Assembly (NCBI RefSeq): GCF_020531915.1
Contig: NZ_JAJAVG010000007.1
Span: 1 to 64,000 of the forward strand
Source: Methylovorus mays
Lineage (GTDB): Bacteria; Pseudomonadota; Gammaproteobacteria; Burkholderiales; Methylophilaceae
DNA: 64,000 bases
Reading direction: 5' to 3'
Positions 1 to 8,276 of this stretch are shown one piece after another. The translations under genes and the position numbers were made by a program. Each line of letters opens with the position of its first letter. Positions within the stretch are counted from its first letter, which is position 1. The notes below the pieces were generated by a model. That model was not told where the DNA came from, made no database searches, and saw only the letters and a list, made by a program, of their open reading frames with translations.

Positions 1-212
1 ATGTCATAGAGGCAAAAAATGAAAACACAGAGGGACGCAATCAAGACGATCCAGTAGAGGTTACGTTGCAGCGCAAAAACAGCCTCCCAGAACAGGGGGC
101 GCAGTATGAAGAACCATAAAAACTGGCCGACCGGTCCGAGCATCAGGATGACAGCGCCAAGAATCATCAAACTGATCATGATCCAATCACGTTTTTGAGG
201 AGGCTTTTTCAT
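1..212 (-). CDS. Membrane protein of unknown function (3' end outside window)
   Basis: The reading frame starts with ATG at 212-210 and runs open to the window edge (about 70 codons seen). The N-terminus is basic (MKKPPQKRDW) and is followed by two strongly hydrophobic stretches, roughly residues 11-38 and 48-68, so this is an integral membrane protein. The ATG overlaps the stop codon of a possible small upstream frame (209-406) by the ATGA arrangement. I do not recognise the family, and the missing C-terminus prevents a better call. Confidence 0.55.
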   Translation of the reverse strand, partial: MKKPPQKRDWIMISLMILGAVILMLGPVGQFLWFFILRPLFWEAVFALQRNLYWIVLIASLCVFIFCLYD

Positions 213-406
213 GACATGAACTCACTTGCATAAACGGGAAATGACGGAAAGGTGGAGACGTCAAACATGGCCGGGTATGGCTTGGCGTAGAGTCGAGTGG
301 TTGGGCTTCTCAGGCGGACATGCTCCAGCCCATCAGGCAGGATCTTATCGAGCGCGGGACCTTGCAGGGTCAGCAGGCGACGGGAGGAGAGCAGCGAGGA
401 AAGCAT
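209..406 (-). CDS. Possible small protein, 65 aa, uncertain
   Basis: The frame has an ATG start and a stop that overlaps the ATG of the next gene (TGA at 211-209, ATG at 212-210), a spacing typical of coupled genes. The protein is not obviously membrane-bound or secreted and matches no family I know. A plus-strand frame covers the same bases (297-500). It could equally be non-coding leader of the membrane protein gene. Confidence 0.22.
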   Translation of the reverse strand: MLSSLLSSRRLLTLQGPALDKILPDGLEHVRLRSPTTRLYAKPYPAMFDVSTFPSFPVYASEFMS

Positions 407-582
407 GACAGGGAATCATGTGGCAAAAGACGGAACCGATCATGCACAGGATTGTGAATTCAGGGTATTGCCCCTAAGGGTAGAAGCGCTTATTCAATAA
501 CTGCGTATTTCTGAATACTCTCCCGACCAAGTATCGAAATATGGATATGAATTTATCAAGACCGCTAACAACCGACATAAAA
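407..582. other. Intergenic, no recognised feature
   Basis: This stretch lies between the small frame ending at 406 and the terminator of the BI-1 family gene. Promoters for the leftward genes should lie here, but I see no convincing -35/-10 pair, repeat or RNA gene. Confidence 0.5.
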
Positions 583-605
583 AAACCGGCCATTTCGGCC
601 GGTTT
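579..605 (-). terminator. Rho-independent terminator of the BI-1 family gene
   Basis: A 9-bp perfect stem (AAACCGGCC/GGCCGGTTT, 583-591 with 597-605) with a 5-nt loop. Read on the minus strand it is followed by a T run, 30 nt after the stop of the gene at 636-1328. Confidence 0.9.
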
Positions 606-635
606 GATCCGCTTGCCAGCGATCAAGGCAAATCG

Positions 636-1328
636 TTAGTCACGGTCACCCAGTACTGCCATCAGAATCTGCAGCAGGTTGACGAAGAGGTTGTAGATAT
701 CCAGGTAAATAGCCAGCGTAGCCATCACATAGTTGGTTTCGCCACCATTCACAATGCGGCTCACGTCATACAGGATAAAGCCGGAGAACAACAGCACAGC
801 CACGCCAGACAGGGCCAGTGAGAACGCTGGAATCTGGAAGAACATATTGGCCAGGGAAGCAATGATGAGCAGCACGATGCCGACCATCAGGAACTTGCCC
901 ATGAAACTGAAATCCTTCTTGGTGGTGGTTGCGATACCAGCCAGTGTCAGGAAAATAATGCCAGTGCCGCCTGCGGCAAGACCAATCAGCTGGCCACCAT
1001 TACGCAGTTGCAGCGCCACTTGCAGGATAGGGCCAAGCATCACGCCCATGAACAGGGTCAGGGCCAACAGCAGAATCACGCCCAGGCCGCTGTTGCGGTT
1101 AGCCTGAATGCCATAAAACAAGCCAAACATGCCAGCCAGTGTAGCCAGTGCGAACATGATGGGGTGCTGAGCAGCCCAGCTGAAATTCATGCTCATGCCG
1201 ATGAAGGCACCGATCACGGTGGGGATCATGCTGAGTCCGAGTAGCGCGTAAGTATTGCGCAGTACCTTGTTGCTATCGGCAACCAGCACTTCGGAATTAC
1301 GTGCGATCTCATAATTGCTTTGCATCAT
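636..1328 (-). CDS. Bax inhibitor-1 (YccA/TMBIM) family inner membrane protein
   Basis: This 230-residue protein has about seven hydrophobic helices, and the N-terminal part (Asn-Lys-Val-Leu-Arg-Asn-Thr-Tyr before helix 1) and C-terminal YDVSRIVNGGETNYV are typical of the bacterial BI-1/YccA family. In E. coli, YccA modulates FtsH proteolysis of membrane proteins, and other relatives are calcium leak channels; which role applies here cannot be told from sequence. It is monocistronic, ended by a strong terminator. The double Met start leaves one residue of uncertainty. Confidence 0.92.
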   Translation of the reverse strand: MMQSNYEIARNSEVLVADSNKVLRNTYALLGLSMIPTVIGAFIGMSMNFSWAAQHPIMFALATLAGMFGLFYGIQANRNSGLGVILLLALTLFMGVMLGPILQVALQLRNGGQLIGLAAGGTGIIFLTLAGIATTTKKDFSFMGKFLMVGIVLLIIASLANMFFQIPAFSLALSGVAVLLFSGFILYDVSRIVNGGETNYVMATLAIYLDIYNLFVNLLQILMAVLGDRD

Positions 1329-1427
1329 TTGCGTTCCTCATCAAAAAAATCTGTACATCAATCAATTGTTAAGACTAAACAAACATCGTTAAAGTTTCAA
1401 CCTTGGCGTGACATTTAGCATGGCCCA

Positions 1428-2483
1428 TCAAGAGGCCTCGGCAAACATGTCATCCTCATGGATACCGATCTGGCTGATGGTGTGCACCGCCTCAATATAC
1501 TCCTGGCTTTCACGCAGGCCCGTCATGTCCGCCGGATGCAGTTTGCCATGCATGCGGGCGAGGCGAGCCAGACTCGGCGCCGAAATATTCCACTGAAGAT
1601 TTTCAAGCAGCTCATCGGCAAGGTCGGGACGATTGCACAGCAAGGCCATATCGCACCCGGCATTCAGTGCTGCCAGCGCACGCTGGGTAACATTGCCCGC
1701 CACCACCGCGCCTTCCATCGACAGGTCATCGCTGAAAATCACGCCATTAAATGCCAGACGTTGCCGCAGGACTTTCTGCAGCCAGCGCTCCGAGAAGCCA
1801 GCGGGCTTGTCGTCCACCTTGGGGTAGATCACATGTGCAGGCATGATGGCGGGCAAGCCGTCATCAATCATCTGGCGGAAAGGTTGCATGTCGGTGGAAG
1901 CAATCTCGTCAAAGCTGCGCTCATCCACCGGAATCGCGATGTGCGAATCCGCAGCAATGTAGCCATGGCCGGGGAAATGCTTGCCGACGGCGGCCATGCC
2001 GCCACGTTTGAGGCCTTGCATCAGCGCATACGCCAGTTCGGCAATAGCCTGTGGCTGCATGTGAAAGGCGCGATCGCCGATTACCTGGCTGACGCCGTAG
2101 TCCATATCCAGCACTGGCGTAAAGCTGAAATCGATGCCATGGGCACGCAACTCCACGGCCATCAGCCAGCCAGCTTCTTCGGCCAGCTGTTTGGCTTTTT
2201 TCGGTTGTTTGTCCCAAATCTTGCCGAATTCGCGCATGGGGGGAATGCGGGTAAACCCTTCGCGGAAACGCTGCACGCGGCCACCCTCATGGTCCACGCC
2301 TATCAGCAAGGGCGGCTGGCGCACGGCATGAATACTGGCGGTGAGGGCTTTCAGTTGAGCGGGCGACTGGTAGTTGCGGGCGAACAGGATCACCCCGCCC
2401 ACCAGCGGGTGTTGCAAACGGCGGATATCGGCGGCATCCAGTTCGGTGCCAACCACATCCAGCATAATCGGGCCTAGTGTCAT
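1428..2483 (-). CDS. nagZ: Beta-N-acetylhexosaminidase, peptidoglycan recycling
   Basis: A glycoside hydrolase family 3 enzyme that removes GlcNAc from GlcNAc-anhydroMurNAc (peptides) in the cytoplasm during murein recycling. At 351 residues it has the usual proteobacterial NagZ length and no signal peptide. Visible motifs are KHFPGHG (168-174), the following DSH on the mobile catalytic loop (179-181), and FSDDLSM (250-256), which carries the catalytic aspartate. The gene follows the queuosine-precursor transporter gene by 23 bp on the same strand and may be the last gene of the unit that begins with the peptide ABC genes at 6.9 kb. Confidence 0.96.
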   Translation of the reverse strand: MTLGPIMLDVVGTELDAADIRRLQHPLVGGVILFARNYQSPAQLKALTASIHAVRQPPLLIGVDHEGGRVQRFREGFTRIPPMREFGKIWDKQPKKAKQLAEEAGWLMAVELRAHGIDFSFTPVLDMDYGVSQVIGDRAFHMQPQAIAELAYALMQGLKRGGMAAVGKHFPGHGYIAADSHIAIPVDERSFDEIASTDMQPFRQMIDDGLPAIMPAHVIYPKVDDKPAGFSERWLQKVLRQRLAFNGVIFSDDLSMEGAVVAGNVTQRALAALNAGCDMALLCNRPDLADELLENLQWNISAPSLARLARMHGKLHPADMTGLRESQEYIEAVHTISQIGIHEDDMFAEAS

Positions 2484-2506
2484 GGTTTGGTTTTTTAGGT
2501 TGAGTG

Positions 2507-3217
2507 TTAAGTGTCTGTTTTCAGGGCAAACGGATTGAAATCGGTATGGCGATCGTAGTAATCCTCATTTTCGGCACGCTTGAGCCACGCCACCACTTTG
2601 TATGTTACCGGGGTGAATACGACTTCCACGCCGACCTTGGCCACAAATTGCGCCAGCATCACCAGCGGCAGCTTGTCATCGGGGATCACTCCGCTACCGT
2701 AAAACGCCAGGGGATAAAACAGCGCGGAATCCACGCCTTCACCGAAGATGGTTGAACCTATGGTGCGCATCCACAGCCAGCGTCCGGCGGTCATGACTTT
2801 CATTTTTGCCATGATGTAGGAATTCACAAACTCGCCTGCAGCAAAGGCCACCAGCGAAGCCAGCGATACGCGCCAGGCCGAGCCAAAGGCAACTTCATAG
2901 GCTTCCTGGTTATGCCAGAACGGCGCGGCAGGTAAGGCAACGATCATCCAGGCCATGAACGAGGCAAAGGCCAGGCCACCGAACCCGGCCCAGATGACTT
3001 TGCGTGAACGGGAATAGCCGTAAACCTCCGTCAGGATATCGCCAAAAATGAAGGAAATAGGGAAAAACAACAGGCCCGCGCCGAAGGTCAGCGTGCCCAG
3101 CACCGGTACGTCGATCTGCGAAATCTTGGCCGGGCCAATCAGATTGGAGCAGACCAGCACGGTGACAAAAGCAGCCATCATGAGGTCGTAATAGCGGTAG
3201 CTACGCGGTGTCTGCAC
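2507..3217 (-). CDS. yhhQ: Queuosine precursor transporter, YhhQ/VUT family
   Basis: This 236-residue inner membrane protein belongs to the DUF165/VUT family, whose E. coli member YhhQ imports preQ0/preQ1 for tRNA queuosine synthesis. Features are about six hydrophobic helices, the N-terminal YYDLMMAAFVTVLVCSNLI and the family stretch FGDILTEVYGYSRSRKVIW. The assigned start is a GTG; an internal ATG pair about 12 codons later would cut into the conserved N-terminus, so GTG is preferred although no strong ribosome site is visible. It lies 51 bp after the dppC-like gene. Confidence 0.88.
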   Translation of the reverse strand: MQTPRSYRYYDLMMAAFVTVLVCSNLIGPAKISQIDVPVLGTLTFGAGLLFFPISFIFGDILTEVYGYSRSRKVIWAGFGGLAFASFMAWMIVALPAAPFWHNQEAYEVAFGSAWRVSLASLVAFAAGEFVNSYIMAKMKVMTAGRWLWMRTIGSTIFGEGVDSALFYPLAFYGSGVIPDDKLPLVMLAQFVAKVGVEVVFTPVTYKVVAWLKRAENEDYYDRHTDFNPFALKTDT

Positions 3218-3268
3218 GGGGAAGTAAGTTTTGGAAAGCGATGCCGGAATAGTAGCAGCTTTTTCCGC

Positions 3269-4057
3269 TTATGCCCGCTTCACATCCCAATGGTCGCGCA
3301 GGCGATCGCCGAGCAGATTGATCGCCAGCACCAGCGACATCAGGCTGATGCCGGTAGCCAGCACATAATGCGGTGCCACCAGCAGATAGCGCACGCCATC
3401 GCGCAGCATGCTGCCCCAGGAGGCCTGCGGTGCCTGCACCCCCAGCCCAAGGAAGGACAGGCTCGCCTCCGCAATCACCAGGCCCGCCATGCTGTAGGTC
3501 GCCTCCACCACCAGCGGTGCGGCCAGCAAAGGCAACATGTGGTGCCGCATCAGTCGCCACGGACTGGCCCCAAGCGCTTCGGACGCCTGCACATGCTGGC
3601 GTTGCCGCAGGGAAAGCGCCTGCGCCCTGGTCAGGCGCGCATAGCCCACCCACGAGGTCATGCACAAGGCCAGCAGTAAATTGTTCAGGCCGGGGCCCAG
3701 CACGGCGGCAAATGCAATCGCCAGCAGCATGCCGGGAAATGCCAGGAAGATATCGGTGATGCGCATCAGCAGGCGGTCCAGCCAGCCACCATAAAATCCG
3801 GCCAGCAGGCCAAGCACGGTGCCTATCGACAAGGTAATCAGCGTAACGGCGCTTACCACCAGCAGCGACACCCCTGCCCCACTCAGCAAACGCGCCAGTA
3901 TATTGCGGCCAAGATCGTCGTAGCCCAGCCAGGCATGGTGATCCGCAGCTGCCAGAATGTACTCGAGGTGGATATGGTCGGGTTGCAAATCAACGACGGC
4001 TGCCAACATCACGGCAGCAAGCCAGAACAGAATCACCAGTGCGGGCAGTTGCTTCAT
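3269..4057 (-). CDS. Peptide-type ABC transporter permease (DppC/OppC family)
   Basis: The protein starts at ATG 4057 (MKQLPALVILFW), giving 262 residues. Longer upstream frames run through the preceding gene and are not used. It has an N-terminal hydrophobic helix, a periplasmic segment, about five more helices and the EAA loop around QASEALGASPWRLMRHHMLP, followed by the DppC-like SLSFLGLGVQAPQASWG. Its ATG overlaps the stop of the DppB-like gene by 4 bp, so the two permeases are coupled. No ATPase gene follows, which is unusual for this family. Confidence 0.92.
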   Translation of the reverse strand: MKQLPALVILFWLAAVMLAAVVDLQPDHIHLEYILAAADHHAWLGYDDLGRNILARLLSGAGVSLLVVSAVTLITLSIGTVLGLLAGFYGGWLDRLLMRITDIFLAFPGMLLAIAFAAVLGPGLNNLLLALCMTSWVGYARLTRAQALSLRQRQHVQASEALGASPWRLMRHHMLPLLAAPLVVEATYSMAGLVIAEASLSFLGLGVQAPQASWGSMLRDGVRYLLVAPHYVLATGISLMSLVLAINLLGDRLRDHWDVKRA

Positions 4058-4974
4058 GACAGGCGCACGCGCGGGTCCAGCCGCTGGTAAGCGATATCGG
4101 TAACCAGATTTACCAGCACATAGGTCAGCGCAATCACCAGTACACAGGCCTGGGTCACCGGATAATCGCGCTTTTCGATGGACTCCACCAGCAGACGGCC
4201 CAGACCATCCCAGCCAAACACGGTTTCGGTAATCACTGTGCCCGCCAGCAGGCTGCCCATCTGCAGGCCGACGACTGTCACTACTGGCAGCAAGGCCGCA
4301 CGCAGCGCATGGCGCAGGATGACATGCGACTCGCTCAAGCCCTTGGCCCGGGCCGTGCGAACGAAATCTTCGCTCAGCACTTCCAGCAGGCTGGCACGGG
4401 TCATGCGGGTCAGGATGGCACTCAGGCCAAAACCCAGCGTCAGGGCGGGCAGGATAATGGCGGAAGCTGGCGTCATGCCACTGATAGGCAGCCAGCCCAG
4501 CCACAGGCCAAACAGCAACATGAGCAAGGGCCCGAGCCAGAAATGTGGCATGGCCGATAATGAAAGGCTGAACAAGGTCGCCACGGTATCCGGCCAGTGC
4601 CGGGCGCGGAGCGCGGCGAGGATGCCGAGCGGCAGCCCCACCAGCAAGGCGATCAGCAAGGCCAGCATGGCAAGCTTGAGCGTCGCGGGCAGGCGCTCTG
4701 CCAGCAGGCTGCTCACGGCCTGCCCGCTATGGATGGAGCGCCCGAAATCGCCATGGGCAAGATGTTGGAGGTATTGCACGAACTGCACTGGCAAGGACTG
4801 ATCCAGCCCCAGCTCGGCCCGCAGCTGGGCACGGTCTGCCACGGCGGCAGACTCGCCCAGCATGACATCCACCGGATCGCCCGGCACCAGATGCAACAGC
4901 AAAAAAGTCAGCAGCAGCACGCCAAACACAACCGGCAGCACGCCCCACAATCGCTTAATCACGCGCCGTATCAT
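4054..4974 (-). CDS. Peptide-type ABC transporter permease (DppB/OppB family)
   Basis: The start MIRRVIKRLWGVLPVVFGV at 4974 gives 306 residues, the usual DppB length. Upstream in-frame codons would lie deep inside the preceding gene. The first helix is followed by the family hallmark HLVPGDPV, and the EAA loop lies around VRTARAKGLSESHVILRHAL, with ETVFGWDGLGRLLVESI after it. The first 20 bp overlap the end of the L,D-transpeptidase-fold gene. It forms an inner membrane heterodimer with the DppC-like protein. Confidence 0.92.
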   Translation of the reverse strand: MIRRVIKRLWGVLPVVFGVLLLTFLLLHLVPGDPVDVMLGESAAVADRAQLRAELGLDQSLPVQFVQYLQHLAHGDFGRSIHSGQAVSSLLAERLPATLKLAMLALLIALLVGLPLGILAALRARHWPDTVATLFSLSLSAMPHFWLGPLLMLLFGLWLGWLPISGMTPASAIILPALTLGFGLSAILTRMTRASLLEVLSEDFVRTARAKGLSESHVILRHALRAALLPVVTVVGLQMGSLLAGTVITETVFGWDGLGRLLVESIEKRDYPVTQACVLVIALTYVLVNLVTDIAYQRLDPRVRLS

Positions 4975-5449
4975 CCTCAAGCCATACGGGTGTTCCCACC
5001 GGCACCAGGTCAAACAGCGCGATGACATCCGTATTGCGCATGCGCACGCAACCATGCGAAGCCGCCACCCCCATGAGTTCGGTATCAGGCGTGCCGTGAA
5101 TGTAGATGTAGCGCTGCATGCTATCGACCTGCCCCAGCCGGTTGAAGCCAGGCTCGCAACCGGAAAGCCAGAGGATTCGGGTCAATATCCAGTCGCGCCC
5201 CGAATAGTGGGCGGCCAGCTCAGGCGTCCAGATTTCGCCTGTAGGACGACGGCCACGAAACACGGTATATGGGGCCGCACCTGCGCCTATCTTGGCCCGT
5301 ATGATATGCGCGCCACGCGGCGTGCATCCGCTATCTTTCTGCTCGCCGGGGCCATTCAGCGCGGTAGAAACAGCATAGCTCGCCAGCAGGGATCCGTTGT
5401 CATCAAGCACATCAAGCTTTTGCTTTTTAAAAGAAATATTAATCTGCAT
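4955..5449 (-). CDS. YkuD-fold L,D-transpeptidase/carboxypeptidase-like protein without visible signal peptide
   Basis: This 164-residue protein consists essentially of one YkuD catalytic domain. The active-site signature is complete: His118 (IHGTP) and SHGCVRM (131-137) with nucleophile Cys134. Family members join or cut peptidoglycan peptides through meso-diaminopimelate, normally in the periplasm. The N-terminus (MQINISFKKQKLDVLDD) starts directly in the first beta strand and shows no export signal, so cytoplasmic action or a different export route is possible. It sits inside a peptide ABC transporter operon, overlapping both neighbours by 11 and 20 bp. Confidence 0.88.
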   Translation of the reverse strand: MQINISFKKQKLDVLDDNGSLLASYAVSTALNGPGEQKDSGCTPRGAHIIRAKIGAGAAPYTVFRGRRPTGEIWTPELAAHYSGRDWILTRILWLSGCEPGFNRLGQVDSMQRYIYIHGTPDTELMGVAASHGCVRMRNTDVIALFDLVPVGTPVWLEDDTARD

Positions 5450-6896
5450 GGTCGTTTTTACTGTTCCGCGTTACCGTGATGAGGCCATCCCAATTACCGT
5501 CGGCTGCCAGCGTGTAATGGTACAGGCCACGCCGCATGGCGACAAACTGCCCTTCATACCAGAGCGGCACATACGGCAGCAGTGCATGAATACGCTGGGT
5601 GGCCGCTGGCCAGTCGCGCTGGTCTATCAGCGCATCCAGCTCGGCATCCTGCAGCCGCCCGCGGTTGGCGCCAAGCGGCGGGACGCTGGCCGAATGAAAC
5701 GCCAGCCGGTAAATATCCGGCGTGCGGATGCCCACCCAGTTGAGGCTGTACATCTGAAAATGGCCCTGGCGGATATCATCAAAAAACGTGCCCCAGTCCA
5801 GGCTGCGTATCTGCAAATCGATACCCGCCTCGCGCATTTGGGCCTGCAGTATGGTGGCTAGCCGCACGCGTTGCGCATCGGTGGAGGTCTTGTAGACCAG
5901 CGTCAGCGGCAGGTGCACCCCGGCTTCCTGCAACAGCTGACGCGCCAGTTGCGGATCATGCGCATACGGCGTCAGGCTTGCATTGCCCGCCCAGTGTTCG
6001 GGCGGCAAGATGGCGCCTGCCAGACGGCTATCCGGCACCAGGGCCAGGCGCACGATGGCGGGCCGATCAATGGCATGAGCAATGGCCTGACGCACTTTGG
6101 GGTTGGCGAGCAGCGGGTCTTGCAGATTAAAGCCGAGATACGAAAAATTGGCACCCTGCGTATGTTCCACCTTGAGCGCCGGCTGGGTTTGCAGATACAC
6201 CAGCAGCTCGGGCGGCAGATCACCCGCCAGCAGGTCAATTTCACCGCGCACCAGTTTCAGCACGCGCACAGTCGGGTCTTTCACCTCTTCCAGCACATAG
6301 CGCTGCCCGTCGGACTGACGTTGCAATACGAGGGGGCCGCGCCACCTTACAAAGGCGAGGGGCCCGCTGCCCACCGGCTGGCGACTGAAGTCGTGCCCGG
6401 CGGCAATCAGGTGCGCAGGCAAAATGCCGATGATGAGCCGCGCTGGAAATTCCGGGTCTGCCGCATCCAGCGTGAAATCAATCGTGTCATCGTCCATCGC
6501 CCACACCTTGCGGATATGTGAAAACTCGGCCGCCAGCGGGCTGGCGCCAGGCTTGAGCATGGACTGATAGGTCGCGACGACATCATGGGCGGTCATGGCA
6601 CTGCCGTCATGAAAACGCGGTACGGGTTTCAGCAAATGAAAGCGGTAGTGATCGGCGGCCAGTTGCTGCCAGTCGGCCAGCGCCGGTTGCGGGCGGGCAT
6701 GGGCATCAAAGCGCACCAGGGCCTGATAAAGCAGACGATTGACGCGGGCAGAGGCAGCATCCGTCGCCATGCGCGGATCCAGATTGACCGGGGCCTGCGC
6801 CAGCCCCATATGCACCGCAGTGTCGGGGGCGGACGGCGTGCAACTGCTGAGCACCAGCGCCAAGCACAGCCACCAAGCGCTTAAATACCTATGCAA
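5439..6896 (-). CDS. Lipoprotein substrate-binding protein of a peptide-type ABC transporter (SBP_bac_5)
   Basis: This 485-residue protein has a lipoprotein signal: hydrophobic segment then LVLSSC with Cys19 as lipid anchor. The body matches the DppA/OppA/NikA class, for example the early VNRLLYQALVRFD and the conserved core FSYLGFNLQDPLLANPKVRQ followed by AIAHAIDR. The start is a TTG at 6896 preceded by AAGGGA at good spacing; the nearby ATG is out of frame. It is the first gene of binding protein - YkuD protein - permease - permease. The ligand is unknown; a murein peptide is suggested only by the neighbouring YkuD and nagZ genes. Confidence 0.9.
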   Translation of the reverse strand: MHRYLSAWWLCLALVLSSCTPSAPDTAVHMGLAQAPVNLDPRMATDAASARVNRLLYQALVRFDAHARPQPALADWQQLAADHYRFHLLKPVPRFHDGSAMTAHDVVATYQSMLKPGASPLAAEFSHIRKVWAMDDDTIDFTLDAADPEFPARLIIGILPAHLIAAGHDFSRQPVGSGPLAFVRWRGPLVLQRQSDGQRYVLEEVKDPTVRVLKLVRGEIDLLAGDLPPELLVYLQTQPALKVEHTQGANFSYLGFNLQDPLLANPKVRQAIAHAIDRPAIVRLALVPDSRLAGAILPPEHWAGNASLTPYAHDPQLARQLLQEAGVHLPLTLVYKTSTDAQRVRLATILQAQMREAGIDLQIRSLDWGTFFDDIRQGHFQMYSLNWVGIRTPDIYRLAFHSASVPPLGANRGRLQDAELDALIDQRDWPAATQRIHALLPYVPLWYEGQFVAMRRGLYHYTLAADGNWDGLITVTRNSKNDHAD

Positions 6897-7086
6897 GCGT
6901 CATTCCCTTTCCCGTCATTGTCGATTCCCGCTGCCTGGCATTCTATTACATTTAGGGAGTATTGCTTTTTTATGCGTCTGTAGCAGACTAGCGCGTTGAT
7001 GCAGGCAACATATCCTGCCGCGCTGGAGTCTTATGGCATGTCGGGCCGCCATGGCGCCGCCCTTTCCCCAATCTTCAGGAGATGAA

Positions 7087-7689
7087 ATGAATCCCAAGCA
7101 AACAGCACTGGTACTGATTGAATTTCAGAATGACTTTACGTCCGAAGGCGGCAGCCTGCATGGGGCGGTGAGCGGCGTCATGGCTCAGAACAACATGCTG
7201 GCAAATACCGTGGATACCGTGAATCAAGCGCGTGCCCAGGGCGTCACCATCGTGCATGTGCCCATCAGTTTTACGCCGGACTACCGTGAGCTGCCCAGCG
7301 CGCCCTACGGCATTCTCAAGGGCGTGGTGGATAGCCAGTCTTTTCGCAAAGGCACCTGGGGCGCCGAGATAGTGGATGTGCTGACACCTGCTGAAGGCGA
7401 CATCATCGTGGAAGGCAAGCGCGGCCTGTGCGGGTTTGCCAGTACCAATCTGGATTTTGTCCTGCGCAGTCGCGGTATCCAGCATGTGGCGCTGGCCGGG
7501 TTTTTGACCAATTGCTGTGTGGAGTCCACCATGCGTACGGCTTACGAACTGGGCTACCAGGTGATTACCCTGGGCGATTGCACCGCCACGCTGAGCCCGG
7601 AAGAACAGGAAATGGCGATTGCCAAGAATTTCCCCATGTTTTCCGTTCCCATGGATCACAAGGGCTTCCTCGCCACATTACAGGGTTGA
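7087..7689 (+). CDS. Isochorismatase-fold cysteine hydrolase
   Basis: The start at 7087 is chosen because AGGAGA lies 4 bp before it, giving 200 residues. The fold is recognised from VLIEFQNDF at residues 9-17, the lysine in VVEGKRGLCGF and the nucleophilic cysteine region FLTNCCVESTMRTAYELGY. The usual first catalytic Asp of the family (DxQNDF) is Glu12 here, a variant seen in one nicotinamidase-like subgroup. The substrate cannot be assigned. The gene is divergent from the peptide ABC operon and followed 6 bp later by a GNAT gene, so the two are probably co-transcribed. Confidence 0.85.
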   Translation: MNPKQTALVLIEFQNDFTSEGGSLHGAVSGVMAQNNMLANTVDTVNQARAQGVTIVHVPISFTPDYRELPSAPYGILKGVVDSQSFRKGTWGAEIVDVLTPAEGDIIVEGKRGLCGFASTNLDFVLRSRGIQHVALAGFLTNCCVESTMRTAYELGYQVITLGDCTATLSPEEQEMAIAKNFPMFSVPMDHKGFLATLQG

Positions 7690-7695
7690 TGCCAT

Positions 7696-8220
7696 TTGAG
7701 TACGTTGCATTTCAGGATGGCTGACATCGCCGATATTCCCGCCTTGGCGGTGCTGGTCAATAGCGCTTATCGCGGTGAATCGAGCCGTCGTGGCTGGACT
7801 ACCGAGGCTGACATATTGGGCGGGCAACGTACGGATGCCGGGGAATTGTCCGAGCTGATCGCGGCGCCAGCCTCCTACATTCTGCTGGCTGAGCAGGCGG
7901 GGCAGATCATCGCCTCCATTCATCTCAAGCAGACGGCCAACCAGTCGGCCTATGTGGGCATGCTGGCGGTGGAGCCAGGGCTGCAGCAGCGCGGCACTGG
8001 GCGCGCCCTGCTCACTCACGCCGAGAAAACTGCCTGCCAGGGCTGGCAAGCCAGTGAAATCTCCATGACGGTAATCACCCTGCGCACCAGCCTGATTGCC
8101 TATTACGAGCGCCTGGGCTACCAGCGCACAGGCAAGCTGCAACCCTTCCCCGATGACCCGCGCTATGGCCTGCAAAAAGTACCAGGGCTGATGCTGGAAA
8201 CGCTGACCAAGCGCTTTTAG
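7696..8220 (+). CDS. GNAT family N-acetyltransferase
   Basis: This 174-residue protein carries the GNAT fold: N-terminal strand LHFRMADIADIPALAVLVNSAY, then the acetyl-CoA site VEPGLQQRGTGRALL with the QxRGxG motif, and the C-terminal YYERLGYQRTGK. The TTG at 7696 is preferred over the ATG seven codons later because the latter would remove half of the first beta strand. It follows the hydrolase gene by 6 bp. The substrate is unknown. Confidence 0.87.
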   Translation: MSTLHFRMADIADIPALAVLVNSAYRGESSRRGWTTEADILGGQRTDAGELSELIAAPASYILLAEQAGQIIASIHLKQTANQSAYVGMLAVEPGLQQRGTGRALLTHAEKTACQGWQASEISMTVITLRTSLIAYYERLGYQRTGKLQPFPDDPRYGLQKVPGLMLETLTKRF

Positions 8221-8276
8221 TCTAACCAGGCGCCTGGCCAGGTCTGAAAAACATGGCCAGACGCAGGTATCCGATG

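Noticed and set aside
1458-2477. Long plus-strand frame of 339 codons opposite nagZ
   Set aside because: nagZ on the other strand has all family motifs; this frame has no recognisable domain and is an antisense shadow of GC-rich coding DNA.
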